A stretch of 64,000 nucleotides of DNA from NCBI GenBank assembly GCA_039090855.1, contig CM077022.1, forward strand, positions 70,766,971-70,830,970, given 5' to 3'. Source of the stretch: Macrothele yani (Eukaryota; Arthropoda; Arachnida; Araneae; Macrothelidae). Positions 63,386-64,000 of the stretch are shown here, piece by piece. A program made the translations under genes and the position numbers. A model generated the notes under the pieces. That model was given only the letters and a program-made list of their open reading frames with translations, had not been told where the DNA came from and made no database searches. How positions within the stretch are numbered: the first letter of the stretch is position 1; each line of letters starts with the position of its first letter.

Positions 63386-64000
63386 ATCAAATAGAAGACA
63401 TGGCTCTTTCCACGTTTATAAGTGAGTCACGGAAAAATTCTCGTCGGCTGCCACCGGGAATCGAACCCAGGGTCTTCCAGTTACGCGCCGGATATGCTTC
63501 CACTGCATCACAGCGGCCTCGAAATTCTCCAGAATCACTAACGATAAACTACCAAACCACATGGCAGGTTGCTTCCTTGGAGCCCCGCACAATGCTGGGG
63601 ATTCACCAAAGATGAACAGCAGCAACTGAACAAATAACTAAAAAGGCGAATGAATGATAAATACACAGTTGACGTGGACAAGGAACATCAAATAGAAGTC
63701 ATCGCTCTTTCCACGTTTATTGGTGAGCCACGGAAAAATTCTCATAAACGTGGAAAGAGCGATGACTTCTATTTGATGTTCCTGGTCCACGTCAACTGTG
63801 TATTTATCATTCATTCGCCTTCTAGTTATTTGTTCAGTTGCGCTGTTCATCTTTGGTGAATCCCCAGCACTGTGCGGGGCTCCAAGGAAGCAACCTGCCA
63901 TGTGGTTTGGTAGTTTGTCGTTAGTGAGTGTGGATAATTTCGAGGCCGCTGTGATGCAGTGGAAGCATATCCGGCGCGTAACTGGAAGACCCTGGATTCG
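63386..64000. mobile_element. Large foldback with tRNA-like arms, running off the window
   Basis: 63462-63720 is inverted at 63744-64000 around a 23-base loop. The arms contain a tRNA-like sequence (tgatgcagtggaagcatatc box A; gggttcgattcccgg box B, seen as its complement at 63450-63515 and in sense at 63938-64000). The loop sequence with its flank (ctctttccacgttta ... cacggaaaaattctc) also occurs as a direct repeat at 63400-63442. Confidence 0.85.

Overview
This window looks like arthropod nuclear DNA. It is AT-rich and very repeat-dense. The only host protein-coding sequence I can support is one small exon on the minus strand (23574-23700). It encodes the N-terminus of a quaking / held-out-wings (HOW) STAR-family RNA-binding protein and ends in a consensus splice donor. 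The ADYLAQLL and KQLAAFPNVF stretches resemble the insect HOW N-terminus, which is why I favour an arthropod. No downstream KH-domain exon appears to its left, so at least 23.5 kb of the window is probably intron 1. The sequence to the right of the exon holds the 5' UTR/promoter and then intergenic DNA.

Left part (1-23.5 kb): decayed copies of one old LINE family with a Tc1-like insertion (1-5 kb); a foldback element (5.1-5.8 kb); two nearly full-length RTE-clade LINEs in the same orientation, the first with an intact 971-codon ORF (5.8-9.0 kb) and the second frameshifted (11.6-14.8 kb). The second RTE has inserted into an element encoding a Penelope/telomerase-like reverse transcriptase. Another copy of that element lies directly downstream (17-19 kb). 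A 235-bp tandem repeat lies just inside intron 1.

Right part (24-64 kb): a graveyard of nested transposons whose boundaries can often be fixed by target-site duplications (TSDs). There are at least eight Tc1-like elements or fragments with different DDE spacings, at least three hAT elements with 8-bp TSDs, a Penelope-like element with a GIY-YIG domain, a jockey-like LINE, a large tRNA-derived SINE family (about 13 copies) and several smaller tRNA-derived families. There are two minisatellites: 30 bp x 11, and 63 bp x about 33 with reading frames open on both strands.

The most interesting signal is a set of hammerhead-ribozyme-like cores (CUGAUGA, stem II, GAAA, stem III, UC) at 36.95, 39.55, 54.74/54.80 and 63.1/63.16 kb. 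Two loci are palindromes with one hammerhead on each strand facing outward from a short spacer, and they are bounded by target duplications. They look like small Penelope-derived mobile units. I see no operon-like or defence-like gene system. All structure calls were made by eye and have not been folded or searched.
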